Shown here: positions 44,755 to 53,630 of the stretch, piece by piece
Layout: each line of letters opens with the position of its first letter
How positions within the stretch are numbered: the first letter of the stretch is position 1
Source: TA-20 sp035935115
GTDB lineage: Archaea; Thermoproteota; Nitrososphaeria; Nitrososphaerales; Nitrosopumilaceae
Direction of reading: 5' to 3'
NCBI GenBank assembly: GCA_035935115.1
Contig: DASYXK010000020.1
Span: 58,844-122,843 of the forward strand
Length of the DNA: 64,000 nucleotides
Notes under the pieces: model-generated
Databases searched by the model: none
What the model saw: the letters and a program-made list of their open reading frames with translations, nothing else
What the model was told of the DNA's origin: nothing
Translations under genes and position numbers: made by a program

Positions 44755-45497
44755 AAAGAGGATTATTACTAATAGACAGAGGCAGTAGAGAGGATGAGGT
44801 AAAGGACGAATTAGGATACATTTGCTCCAAAGCCAAAGAATCAGGAGGTTACCAATTCTCAGATTATTGCTTTTTGGAGGTGGTTCCCCCCTTTATTGAG
44901 GAAGGTATGGAAAAATGCTTCAAACAAGACATAGATGCCTTAACAATTGTTCCATATTTTTTGTATCCAGGAAAAAAAGTCAAACTAGCAGTAAACAAGG
45001 CGATTGAAATGATATCAAAAAGTAAAATGAAGATCAAAATTGCAAAACCGATCACCTTACACAAATCCTTGCCAAATATTGTATATTCTAAAGTTGACGA
45101 TATTATTGCAAAAAACAAAATCACATTTTCAAGAAAAGAGATCGACGTATTACTTATTGGTCATGGAAGTAAGGATCCTAATGCAAAAACCTCGTTGCAA
45201 TATGTTGTTGACGGGTTACAAGACTTATACAGGAATGTATCTCTTTGTTGGCTAGAAATAGAAGAGCCCAACATCAAACAAGGAATAGATGCTTGTGCTA
45301 AAAACAATCCAAATGTATTGATTATTGTTCCATATTTTTTGCATAGAGGTGCACATGTCAAACGAGATATCTATGAAGATCTAAATCCAGCAATGGAAAA
45401 ATCTGGAATCAAAAATATTTTCATAACAGATCATCTTGGTACCGATGTTAAATTGATAGATTTAGTTATAGAAAGAGCAAAGGAAGTTGAGAAATGA
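44751..45497 (+). CDS. cbiX: Sirohydrochlorin cobaltochelatase CbiX, two-domain form with one degenerate half
   Basis: The 248-residue protein is a tandem of two CbiX domains. The C-terminal half has the metal-binding His of IGHGSKDPNA and the second His of FLHRGAHVK. In the N-terminal half the matching sites are LIDRGSRED and YPGKKVK, so both His are replaced (by Arg and Lys). The second half alone should be able to place cobalt in sirohydrochlorin; the first half may be structural. Short archaeal CbiX is a single domain. Neighbours overlap it by 4 bases on each side, so it belongs to the B12 operon. Confidence 0.85.
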   Translation: MKRGLLLIDRGSREDEVKDELGYICSKAKESGGYQFSDYCFLEVVPPFIEEGMEKCFKQDIDALTIVPYFLYPGKKVKLAVNKAIEMISKSKMKIKIAKPITLHKSLPNIVYSKVDDIIAKNKITFSRKEIDVLLIGHGSKDPNAKTSLQYVVDGLQDLYRNVSLCWLEIEEPNIKQGIDACAKNNPNVLIIVPYFLHRGAHVKRDIYEDLNPAMEKSGIKNIFITDHLGTDVKLIDLVIERAKEVEK

Positions 45498-46132
45498 TTA
45501 CTCAGAAGGGCCAATCAATTGAGGACAAGAGCATGGAAATAATTGAAAATGAAATAGGTTCTCATCCATATTCAAAAGACGAATGGTCAATAGTTAGAAG
45601 AGTAATTCATTCTACTGCGGATTTTGATTTTGCAAGACAAAACATGATTGTTTTTCATAAAAATGCCATATCAAGCGGTATTAATGCCTTGAAAAATGGT
45701 TGCAATATCATAGTAGATGTAAACGGTGTCATAGGTGGACTAAACAAGGAAAACCTGAAGGAGTTTGGAAACAAGGCAATTTGTAACATATCTGAACCAA
45801 AAATTGTAGAAGAGGCAAAGAAACTCAACAAGACACGTGCCCAGACTTCTATGCGAATGGCAGCCTCAGAAATGAATGGCGGAGTGGTTGTAATAGGCAA
45901 TGCTCCTACAGCACTAGTAGAAGTGATTCAAATGATAAGAGAAAACATAACACGACCAGTTCTTGTGATTGGCATTCCGGTGGGCTTTGTATGTGCAGTA
46001 GAATCAAAAGATGAACTTCAGACAATTGACGTACCATACATTACAAACAAAGGTCGCAAGGGAGGAAGTCCTTGTGCGTCTGCAATAGTTAATGCGTTGT
46101 TTAAGCTCGTAAAAGAAAAATCAAAAGGCTAA
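45494..46132 (+). CDS. cbiC: Precorrin-8X/cobalt-precorrin-8 methylmutase
   Basis: A 212-residue protein with the CbiC/CobH core: VRRVIHSTADFDFARQNMIV with the active-site His, a GCNIIVDVNGV stretch, and VIGNAPTALVEVIQMI, a signature loop. GIPVGFVCAVESKDEL fits the substrate-binding region. It moves a methyl group from C11 to C12 to make cobyrinic acid. It is the fourth gene of the block and overlaps cbiX by 4 bases. Confidence 0.94.
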   Translation: MITQKGQSIEDKSMEIIENEIGSHPYSKDEWSIVRRVIHSTADFDFARQNMIVFHKNAISSGINALKNGCNIIVDVNGVIGGLNKENLKEFGNKAICNISEPKIVEEAKKLNKTRAQTSMRMAASEMNGGVVVIGNAPTALVEVIQMIRENITRPVLVIGIPVGFVCAVESKDELQTIDVPYITNKGRKGGSPCASAIVNALFKLVKEKSKG

Positions 46133-46246
46133 CGAGTTTATCGACAATCAATAAAAATGGTTAACCCCCGAATTCAAGCCAAAAACATGCTGTTGTCGTA
46201 AAGAATAAGGTCTAGTATCTTAAAGAGAAACTATATGGTTTTCATG

Positions 46247-46453
46247 TCTTCATCAGGAAATACAAATCAAAAGGAATTAGACGATATTAAACAGGCTATC
46301 AACGACTTAACAAATATGATTGAAGGAAAACACATGAGATTAGAAGCTATACTTTCTCAGATAATAGAACGTGAGATGATAACTCAAGATTCCTATGATA
46401 AAATTATGAATTTGCTAATAGAATTCGGTAAAAAGAAAGGTTGGACAAAATAA
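46247..46453 (+). CDS. Small coiled-coil-like hypothetical protein
   Basis: From the ATG at 46247 it reads MSSSGNTNQKELDDIKQAIN and ends FGKKKGWTK, 68 residues; an ATG at 46235 adds four. It is charged and helical, with a heptad-like pattern (IKQAINDLTNMIEG, LEAILSQIIEREM), so it may form a coiled coil. There is no membrane segment. It lies between the B12 genes cbiC and the convergent cbiA, without evident link to them. I do not recognise the family. Confidence 0.55.
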   Translation, partial: SSSGNTNQKELDDIKQAINDLTNMIEGKHMRLEAILSQIIEREMITQDSYDKIMNLLIEFGKKKGWTK

Positions 46454-46497
46454 CCAAATTTGTTCAAGAACATATGATCTGTGTCATAACTTTAGAA

Positions 46498-47853
46498 TTA
46501 TTTTCTTGATTGTTTTATACAGTTTTGAACAAAGTTTCTTGCAATGCCAGGTCGCGCAAAGTGCATGTGCATGTATGAAGCAAGAGTATTGTACTGCATC
46601 AATCCATCCTTTTGGTTTTTTATACCAACACCTATGGAAAGATCATAGGCAAACTTGGAATCCTTTGATATTGATTCTAGCTCAGAAAAGTGAAATTCGT
46701 GTCCTTGTATGGTACTTGAAGCCTTTGCAATGAGACAATCTTTTATTATTCTAGCCTTGGTATAGTTTAGTTTCAGTTTTTTTTGCATCTTTGTAACTGC
46801 GTCAAAAAGTCCTACCATCTTGAATTTCTTTGAACCATAATCAATGGATTTGGTAAGATACATCAAACCACCACATTCTGCATAGATTGGCATTCCAGAC
46901 TCAGCGAGGGTCTTGATATTTTTTTGCATCCTAGAGTTTTTTTCAAGTGCACTACCTATCACTTCTGGAAAGCCACCGCCAATGTAGATTCCATCACATT
47001 CAGGCACCTCTGAATCAGATACAGGACTGAAAAACTCTATCTTTGCTCCTTCTTTTTTTATGGCATCCAAATTATCCTGATAGTAAAAATTGAAAGATTC
47101 GTCTAGCGCAACTGCAATTGTGGTTTTCTGTTTTGGATTTTTTTCTTTAGGAATCAAACCAAAAGATGAAACTTTATTTCCAATCTGAATAATTTTCTCA
47201 ATATCTATAAAATCAGACATTGTTTTTGCTATCTTTGATATCTTTGATTGAAGTTGTCTTTGCTCAGAGATTGGAATTAATCCAAGGTGTCTTGACTCCA
47301 TGACAAGTTCAGGATTGCGTGGGATCATACCAACAATAGGAATGTTCAATGAAGAAAGTGCCTGTCTGCACAGATCTTCATGCTTTTTGCTGCCTATCTT
47401 ATTTAGAATAAAACCAGAAATTCTAGAATTTTTATGAAATTTCGTAAACCCAAGTGCAGTTGCGGCAATTGATCGTGCAGTCTTACTTGCATCCAACACA
47501 AGAATTACTGGAGTTTTTAAAATAGACGCCACATGATGCGTGCTAGAATAGTTTGAGTCACCTGAAAATCCATCATAATAACCCATCACGCCCTCAATTA
47601 CAGAAAAGTCTGAATCAAAATTTTGTACAAATGATTTAACAATTCCAGTTGTTCCCATAAGCCAAGGATCCAAGTTTCGCGCAGATCTACCAGATACGGA
47701 ACTAAGATAGCTAGGATCTATAAAGTCAGGTCCAACTTTGAATGATTGTACAGAATATCCCTTCTTTTTTATTCCATGAATTATTGCACAACTAATTGAG
47801 GTCTTGCCAACACCACTTGTAGTTCCAGCAAGCACAATCCTTGGTATTTTCAA
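46498..47853 (-). CDS. cbiA: Cobyrinate a,c-diamide synthase CbiA/CobB
   Basis: A 451-residue protein. The N-terminal ATP-binding part has AGTTSGVGKTSISCAI and a SVIEGVMGYYDG segment. The C-terminal half is a class I glutaminase-like domain with the nucleophile Cys in YAECGGLMYL and a C-terminal HMHFARP His. It amidates the a and c side chains of cobyrinic acid using glutamine and ATP. It faces the cbiDGXC block on the opposite strand. Confidence 0.94.
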   Translation of the reverse strand: MKIPRIVLAGTTSGVGKTSISCAIIHGIKKKGYSVQSFKVGPDFIDPSYLSSVSGRSARNLDPWLMGTTGIVKSFVQNFDSDFSVIEGVMGYYDGFSGDSNYSSTHHVASILKTPVILVLDASKTARSIAATALGFTKFHKNSRISGFILNKIGSKKHEDLCRQALSSLNIPIVGMIPRNPELVMESRHLGLIPISEQRQLQSKISKIAKTMSDFIDIEKIIQIGNKVSSFGLIPKEKNPKQKTTIAVALDESFNFYYQDNLDAIKKEGAKIEFFSPVSDSEVPECDGIYIGGGFPEVIGSALEKNSRMQKNIKTLAESGMPIYAECGGLMYLTKSIDYGSKKFKMVGLFDAVTKMQKKLKLNYTKARIIKDCLIAKASSTIQGHEFHFSELESISKDSKFAYDLSIGVGIKNQKDGLMQYNTLASYMHMHFARPGIARNFVQNCIKQSRK

Positions 47854-47891
47854 TTCTCAACAATATTACGGAATTTTATTTAAATGGATGT

Positions 47892-49112
47892 TTACTGTTC
47901 AGACATTATACTTTTTACCATATCAAATAGCTGCCTAACAGCTAGTTTTGGATGGTGTGTTGCAAGCTTGACCAAATTACCCATACTAAAGTCAGCTTTT
48001 ACAAAATCCAGAAATTCTTCTGCTGAGAGTTCTTGGATTATTGCAATTTCCTTGTCCCATTCTTCATCAGAGAGACCAAGCCATCTGGTTTGTATTTTGA
48101 CTGCAGCTTTTATCTTGGAACCTATTGCCTTTTTCCAGTTTTCTTCATATGGTTTTAGGGATTCCTTTGATGTGTCATTTTTTAGAACTGCTTCTGCACC
48201 TATCTGACCTGCCACTCTTCCAAACTCTATTGCATAACGGATTCCTTCCAAGACAAGCGGGTTTGCCTGCCCAGCAGCATCGCCAACCAGTATCAAATTA
48301 TCTGCAATGGTAGTATGGGTTAGTCCTTCATTTGGAATCAATCCATAATGAAATTCTATTGGAACAATTCTGCCAAGATTTCCTATCGGACCTGGCTTTT
48401 TGTCAATTAGTTCAAGCAGTTTTTGAGTTGGATCAATTTGTGATTCTGGTTTTCCAACACCAACACCAATTCTTACCTTGTTTTTTCCCAATGGGAATAT
48501 CCAAGCATAGCCGGCTGGAGAGTATTGTTGTCCAACCATGAGATACCACGTTTCTGGATCAATGTTATCGACATACGCTTCAAACTCTGCACCGACACCA
48601 AATCTTTTCCATTGCGATACAGTACCTCTATTTTTTCCAACTACCGAATAAAATCCGCTTGCGTCTATTACAAGTTTTGAGTGAAAAACAAGATCGTCTT
48701 TTATTGATGTAGCCTTGACTCCCACCAATTTTCCATTCTCCTCAAGAATACTAGTCACATTAGTTCTAACAAAAATATCTGCACCTGCATTTGCTGCTTG
48801 ATATGCAAGAAACTGATAAGTTTTCCTTACATCCAAGACTGCAGCTTGAGGTTCAGTTCCTTTTATTGTTACATGGTTATTTGGTGAATAAAACGAATAA
48901 TTTCTAATCGGATTATAACAATCAGAAGGAATCCCAAAAGATTTTGCCTCCTTTATCCAAGTAACACCACTTGTTCTAACTGAATGCCCTATTGCCTCTT
49001 CTCGCTCAAGTACAGCTACACGTACGCCTTTTTTTGCAGCTGACCATGCTGCAGAAAGGCCAGCAGGCCCACCTCCTACTACAACAATATCAAAATCATA
49101 TTCTCTTGTCAA
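47892..49112 (-). CDS. Geranylgeranyl reductase family flavoprotein
   Basis: A 406-residue FAD protein with DIVVVGGGPAGLSAAWSAAK (FAD Rossmann), ILVGDAAGQANPLVLEGI (second FAD motif), and the PxxYxWxFP-like YAWIFPLGKNKVRIGVG segment of geranylgeranyl reductases. In archaea such enzymes reduce the double bonds of digeranylgeranyl-glycerolipids to phytanyl chains. It may act upstream of the Tes-like enzyme of this window. Other substrates, such as quinone side chains, are possible. It is flanked by B12 genes on both sides. Confidence 0.82.
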   Translation of the reverse strand: MTREYDFDIVVVGGGPAGLSAAWSAAKKGVRVAVLEREEAIGHSVRTSGVTWIKEAKSFGIPSDCYNPIRNYSFYSPNNHVTIKGTEPQAAVLDVRKTYQFLAYQAANAGADIFVRTNVTSILEENGKLVGVKATSIKDDLVFHSKLVIDASGFYSVVGKNRGTVSQWKRFGVGAEFEAYVDNIDPETWYLMVGQQYSPAGYAWIFPLGKNKVRIGVGVGKPESQIDPTQKLLELIDKKPGPIGNLGRIVPIEFHYGLIPNEGLTHTTIADNLILVGDAAGQANPLVLEGIRYAIEFGRVAGQIGAEAVLKNDTSKESLKPYEENWKKAIGSKIKAAVKIQTRWLGLSDEEWDKEIAIIQELSAEEFLDFVKADFSMGNLVKLATHHPKLAVRQLFDMVKSIMSEQ

Positions 49113-49217
49113 ACAACCAACATTTTTTCATTGATGATTATAAACTACGCATTTTCTGTTGCAAAATTATGGATAATTTTGATCCGAATCTTTTTAGTTC
49201 ACATTTGAAACCAAAAA

Positions 49218-49754
49218 TTGATGGGAAAAGACGGATTTGTTATAGTATACACAGGCAAAGGAAAGGGCAAAACAACGGCTGCACTTGGAATGGCTTTACG
49301 GGCTGTAGGATATAATCATAAAATTTGCATGATTCAATTCATCAAAGGTTCTTGGCACTATGGAGAGATGACCTCGTCAAAGAGACTAGAGCCAGAGTTT
49401 GAATTAACTGCCATAGGAAAGGGCTTTGTTGGAATTATGGATGATAAAAGCCCAATTGAAGATCATAAAAAAATTTCTGATGAGGCTCTTCGCATAGCAA
49501 AAGAAAAGATCCAATCAGAAAAATACGATATCATAATACTTGATGAGATAAACTATGCAATCAATCTAAATCTAATAAAATTAGAAGATGTTTTAGATTT
49601 GATAAAAATTAAACCATCAAAGTTGAATTTGGTTCTTACTGGAAATTACGCTAGAGATGAAATTATAGAAATTGCAGATCTTGTTACAGAAATGAGAGAA
49701 ATAAAACATCCTTTCAAAGCAGGTATTCGAGCCAAGAAAGGTATAGATTTCTAA
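49218..49754 (+). CDS. cobO: Cob(I)yrinic acid a,c-diamide adenosyltransferase (CobO/BtuR type)
   Basis: A 178-residue P-loop protein. YTGKGKGKTTAALGMALRAV is the ATP-binding loop. ICMIQFIKGSWHYGE and the later DIIILDEINYAINL are signature segments of the CobO family. It transfers the adenosyl group from ATP to cobalt(I) of corrinoids. The start is the ATG at 49218 or the one at 49221. It is divergent from the geranylgeranyl reductase, and completes the B12 set in this window. Confidence 0.92.
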   Translation: MMGKDGFVIVYTGKGKGKTTAALGMALRAVGYNHKICMIQFIKGSWHYGEMTSSKRLEPEFELTAIGKGFVGIMDDKSPIEDHKKISDEALRIAKEKIQSEKYDIIILDEINYAINLNLIKLEDVLDLIKIKPSKLNLVLTGNYARDEIIEIADLVTEMREIKHPFKAGIRAKKGIDF

Positions 49755-49793
49755 CCAGCAACATTAAATTACGTAACAAAAATTTGAAAAACT

Positions 49794-50594
49794 ATGACCA
49801 CATCTGTACAAGAAATCCCAGAGGTTGGCGAGATTGTTGTTGCCACAGTTACAAAAATTATGGATCAGGGAGCGTATGTCACTCTTGATGAATATAATAA
49901 CATTCAGGGATTTTTACACATATCAGAAATTGCAACTGGTTGGATAAGACATGTAGAAAAGTTTCTCAAAGCTGGAGAAAAAAAAGTCCTTTTAGTAAAA
50001 CGAGTAAATACTGCAAGATCTGAAATCGATTTATCATTAAAACAGATTTCAAGTGATCAGAAAAAGAAAAAGCTTCTTGAGTTAAAAAAGAAAGAAAAAG
50101 AAAAGGTCTTAATTGACAGTTTGAAAACAAAAGCAGAACTTTCACAAACAGAGGCTGAAAAAATAGAAGAGGTTCTGATAAACAAATTTAATTCTGTTTA
50201 TGATGCCTTTTCAGAAATAGTATCAAAAGGAATAGGTGTTCTTGACGGTCTTAATCTATCCGCCAAAGTGCTAAAAACGATAGAAGAAATCAGCTCAAAG
50301 ATCCAAGTACCTCATGTTGAGATACGTGGAGTATTAGAGATCACATGCACCAAACCTAATGGCGTTGAAATCATAAAAAAGGCACTTTTTGATGCTATTG
50401 AAAATAAAGGAGTCAATGTAGAGATAATCTACATAGGGGCTCCAAAATACAGAGTGACTGTTTCTGCCCAAAATTTCAAGACAGCTGAAAAAGAACTAAA
50501 ACCTATTCTTTCTGGAATTCAGGATACCATAGAAAAGAAGGGTGGCACCTTCAAATTCACCAGGGAAGAATCAAAGAAAACACGTGAAGGATAA
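49794..50594 (+). CDS. Translation initiation factor aIF2 alpha subunit
   Basis: A 266-residue protein with the S1-type OB fold at the N-terminus (GEIVVATVTKIMDQGAYVTL, GFLHISEIATGWIRHVEKFL). A central helical part and a C-terminal alpha/beta part (VEIIYIGAPKYRVTVSAQNF) bind the gamma subunit. With aIF2 gamma, encoded 5 kb away on the minus strand, it carries initiator Met-tRNA. Nop10 follows after only 2 bases, a pairing common in archaea. Confidence 0.94.
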   Translation: MTTSVQEIPEVGEIVVATVTKIMDQGAYVTLDEYNNIQGFLHISEIATGWIRHVEKFLKAGEKKVLLVKRVNTARSEIDLSLKQISSDQKKKKLLELKKKEKEKVLIDSLKTKAELSQTEAEKIEEVLINKFNSVYDAFSEIVSKGIGVLDGLNLSAKVLKTIEEISSKIQVPHVEIRGVLEITCTKPNGVEIIKKALFDAIENKGVNVEIIYIGAPKYRVTVSAQNFKTAEKELKPILSGIQDTIEKKGGTFKFTREESKKTREG

Positions 50595-50596
50595 AC

Positions 50597-50752
50597 ATGC
50601 GATTTCAAATGCGTAAATGCCCTGATTGTAAACGATATACACTAAAAGAAGATTGCCCAAAATGTGGCGGCAAAACTGTAACAGTTCATCCTGGAAAATA
50701 TTCTCCAGATGACAAATATGCAAGATATAGAATTTCTGATCGTTACAAGTAA
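50597..50752 (+). CDS. nop10: H/ACA ribonucleoprotein component Nop10
   Basis: A 51-residue zinc protein, MRFQMRKCPDCKRYTLKEDC then PKCGG, with the CPDC and CPKC knuckles. A conserved stretch with VHPGKYSPDDKYARYR continues to the end. The usual Nop10 size and pattern fit well. It binds the pseudouridine synthase Cbf5 in H/ACA guide particles. It starts 2 bases after aIF2 alpha, so it is translated from the same transcript. Confidence 0.92.
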   Translation: MRFQMRKCPDCKRYTLKEDCPKCGGKTVTVHPGKYSPDDKYARYRISDRYK

Positions 50753-50809
50753 TTTATTTTGTTTCTAACCAGTTGATGATGAATTTGTAGTAGATACTCG
50801 AGATTGTGT

Positions 50810-53602
50810 CTATTGGGATTGAATAAATACTTTACTCATACGTGCCTCCTCAGGATCTAACGGTTGATCTGTAGTTGGATCTGTTTTAATCGCTCCAATT
50901 TTATCAACTACATCTTGTCCGGAAATCACTTGGCCAAATATCGTATATTTACCATCTAAATTCGGAGCATCACCAAACATTATGAAAAATTGAGAGCTTG
51001 CACTGTTAATGCTAGGGCCACGTGCCATTGATACCATGTATTTTACGTGTTTAAGAGTGCTAAATTCAGGTGGAATTGTATATCCTGCGTCACCTGTTCC
51101 CCAAGTATTACGTGAGCCATTTTTTGTATTTGGATCACCACCTTGAATAACAAAACCCGGAATTATTCTGTGGAATATCGTTCCATCATAAAATCCAGAT
51201 TTTGCAAGTTTTTCAAAGTTTGCTACAGTTTTTGGTGCAACATCATCTCTGAATTTAATGACAATGTTTCCATACTTTGTAGAAATGACACCTACATCAC
51301 TCGTTGGATTTACACTTGTGGGATTTACACTTGTGGGATTTACACTTGTAGAATTAACTTGTGGTGTTATTGCTTGATGGGCATTACTTGTTTGCGGTAC
51401 ATAGTTTGGATTTACTTGATATAGTAAAACTCCTGAAACAATTCCAGAACTATTGCTATTAAGACTTGGTGATGAGTAAACGAGCTTTAGTGGACCATTA
51501 CCATCTACAGGATATTTGATTGTTTTAGAATAAACACCTATGTATCCAGTTTGATAAGTAGTGGATTGTTGATGAGTATTTGGATCAAAATAAGTCACTG
51601 GTGTAAATGGAAACATTTTTCCTAACAAAGTGTTTTGCCAGAAATAATCAGTTGGTGTAAATTGATCATTTTGGAGAAACTTTGATGAATCTTCCCCTGC
51701 AATTCTCATGAACCATTGTTTTTTACTTTCATCTCCACCGCCTCCAAGCACGTAAAGTTGTTGTCCGTTTGAAGAAAATTCTTGTCCTACAACATATACA
51801 AGGACATAATTAGCACCCCAATCATGTAGCATTTTCCATGCTTCCTCAGGTGAGCTTAGGAATATTTTTGCAATTTTAGCAATTACACCTGTTGATAAAG
51901 TTGCGTTATCCGCAAGCGTTGTTCTTCCACCTAGTGTTTGTATCCAATACCCATAATCCCACCATGAAGCAATAACAGAACTTGGTGGAGTATTATTTTT
52001 TATCCAGTCCAAAGTTGCTGGCCAGTCATTAGTAGAAATTGCATAATTAGAACCACCATTAAGAATAGTAGGAGGAGATTTTGTTATTGAAATCCAATTA
52101 GCGTTTGCTGGGAAAATAGTTGGAACTAAAAGAAGCGAAACCATAACAGCAATAAATGATATTTTAGTAATTCTTCCTATAGTGCTTGTTGATTTTTTTA
52201 CTTGTGTGTTTCTTTTCGAGGGATCAGATGTTTTTCCTTGTTGTGTTTTCTTTGAAAAATCAGTTTGTTTTATTTGTGTTCCTTTCTTAAGTATTTCAGA
52301 CGTTATTACAGCTAGCCCAATAGATGAGAGGATAATAACGGAAGTTGCAGTAAGAAGTTCTAGTCTTGCAAAAGTTCCTCCCGCATAAGCACCAACAATA
52401 CCTATAATCAATGCAAAGATTGTCATTTCGTTTTTGATTCCTATTGGTAAAGAATTGTTTTGATCTGACCATTTTTTTCTAAAAATAAGCCAAATACCCA
52501 AGCCAGCAAGAAACATCAGGATTGAAAAGTAGGTAAAGTTTTGAGTAAGATTCGGTGTTGCATGTTCTGCAACAGAATCAACTAATGGATCTTCTGATGT
52601 AAGAAATGGATTTATCGCATTTAGATAACGAAAGCTTGCTGAATGAAGAAAATGTGATGAAATTATTGCAACACCAGCTATAATAGATCCTCCTAAAAGT
52701 GCTAAGCTATTACGTAGAGCTGTTCCCTGTCTGCTAAATTTTTGAACAAGTATCATTGCTACAAGAAATATAGTTGGCCCAATGAGTGCAAATCCACGTA
52801 CTCCTAATACAAAACTAATTCCGGGTCTTGCAAATCCACCAGAAACTGCCAATGTAACAGCAACAAAGACAGGTATTGCCCATAGTAAGAATTTGTGATC
52901 TTTTCTGATAAATGGAAGTATAATAATGAATAATGCTAATGGCATAAGGAAGAATTCCACACCTCCCCATGAAGCAAATCCAGTAGCTAAAAATAGTCCT
53001 CCACCGATTAATTTTCCAAAAGCAACTTTGCGGTTTTGTGATTTTAATCCACTAAGAAATAGATATAGACCTAAGAGACCATAAAAAAGTCCAAGCGGTT
53101 CTGATTTAAACCAGCCAATGGTACCTCTAACAATGATAGGTGAGGATATTGCAAAGAAGAGCGAGGCAAAAAGACCTGCAGTGGTACCACCCATAACTCG
53201 TACAAGTGCAAATACGATTATTGCTGTTAGGGAACCAAAAATAACAGGAAACATTATTGTAAAATCGTAAAGACTAGAACTTGCACCAAATATTTTATAC
53301 AAAAAAGCATCTGTAAAGTGCAATGGAACTTGAGATGTCAAATAGACATCTCTACCACTTGGATACCAACTCATTGTATCATGCCAATGAACGTATGCAT
53401 TTATGCCGTGATCTAAAAGATATTGCGTTGCTCTATAGTTAAAGAAAGGATCAAATTCATTTAATTGAAAACCATAATCAGCCGCTTGGGAACGAATCAG
53501 TGCAGAAATAGAAAACGAAATTGCAAGAATTCCAATAATCAAAAGATGATGTAGATGGAATTCAAACGTTCCAATCCTAAATAACTTTAAGTTTGAAATC
53601 AA
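50810..53602 (-). CDS. aglB: AglB/STT3 oligosaccharyltransferase fused to a C-terminal cyclophilin
   Basis: The 930-residue protein is two enzymes in one frame. The first ~760 residues are STT3: a membrane region with NEFDPFFNYRATQYLL (the Asp-containing catalytic loop) and, after the last helix, the WWDYG motif in SWWDYGYWIQTLGGRTTLAD. STT3 attaches lipid-linked glycans to Asn of secreted proteins. After a linker with repeats of NPTSV, the last ~165 residues are a cyclophilin-type prolyl isomerase (APKTVANFEKLAKSGFYDGT, FHRIIPGFVIQGGDP, SSQFFIMFGDAP). The isomerase would lie outside the membrane with the STT3 catalytic domain. The linker DNA has 15-bp tandem repeats at 51311-51355. Confidence 0.9.
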   Translation of the reverse strand: MISNLKLFRIGTFEFHLHHLLIIGILAISFSISALIRSQAADYGFQLNEFDPFFNYRATQYLLDHGINAYVHWHDTMSWYPSGRDVYLTSQVPLHFTDAFLYKIFGASSSLYDFTIMFPVIFGSLTAIIVFALVRVMGGTTAGLFASLFFAISSPIIVRGTIGWFKSEPLGLFYGLLGLYLFLSGLKSQNRKVAFGKLIGGGLFLATGFASWGGVEFFLMPLALFIIILPFIRKDHKFLLWAIPVFVAVTLAVSGGFARPGISFVLGVRGFALIGPTIFLVAMILVQKFSRQGTALRNSLALLGGSIIAGVAIISSHFLHSASFRYLNAINPFLTSEDPLVDSVAEHATPNLTQNFTYFSILMFLAGLGIWLIFRKKWSDQNNSLPIGIKNEMTIFALIIGIVGAYAGGTFARLELLTATSVIILSSIGLAVITSEILKKGTQIKQTDFSKKTQQGKTSDPSKRNTQVKKSTSTIGRITKISFIAVMVSLLLVPTIFPANANWISITKSPPTILNGGSNYAISTNDWPATLDWIKNNTPPSSVIASWWDYGYWIQTLGGRTTLADNATLSTGVIAKIAKIFLSSPEEAWKMLHDWGANYVLVYVVGQEFSSNGQQLYVLGGGGDESKKQWFMRIAGEDSSKFLQNDQFTPTDYFWQNTLLGKMFPFTPVTYFDPNTHQQSTTYQTGYIGVYSKTIKYPVDGNGPLKLVYSSPSLNSNSSGIVSGVLLYQVNPNYVPQTSNAHQAITPQVNSTSVNPTSVNPTSVNPTSDVGVISTKYGNIVIKFRDDVAPKTVANFEKLAKSGFYDGTIFHRIIPGFVIQGGDPNTKNGSRNTWGTGDAGYTIPPEFSTLKHVKYMVSMARGPSINSASSQFFIMFGDAPNLDGKYTIFGQVISGQDVVDKIGAIKTDPTTDQPLDPEEARMSKVFIQSQ
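51311..51355. repeat. Three tandem 15-bp units in the aglB-cyclophilin linker
   Basis: TACACTTGTGGGATT occurs twice exactly, then once as TACACTTGTAGAATT, preceded by a partial unit. On the coding strand it encodes repeats of Asn-Pro-Thr-Ser-Val, i.e. a short Pro/Ser/Thr linker between the STT3 and cyclophilin parts. Length changes would stay in frame. Confidence 0.85.
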
Positions 53603-53630
53603 CTAAAATGTGTGAAATTTACTCTGCTTA

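Noticed and set aside
46142..46198. CGACAA...TTGTCG inverted repeat after cbiC, considered as a structured RNA
   Set aside because: Only 6 bp with a 45-base loop, and no C/D, H/ACA or riboswitch pattern seen inside.
50753..50809. TTGATGATG in the gap after nop10, considered as box C of a guide RNA
   Set aside because: No box D (CTGA) or terminal stem follows in the gap.
51296..51355. Short tandem repeats considered as a CRISPR-like array
   Set aside because: The units are 15 bp, directly abutting without spacers, and in frame within a coding linker.
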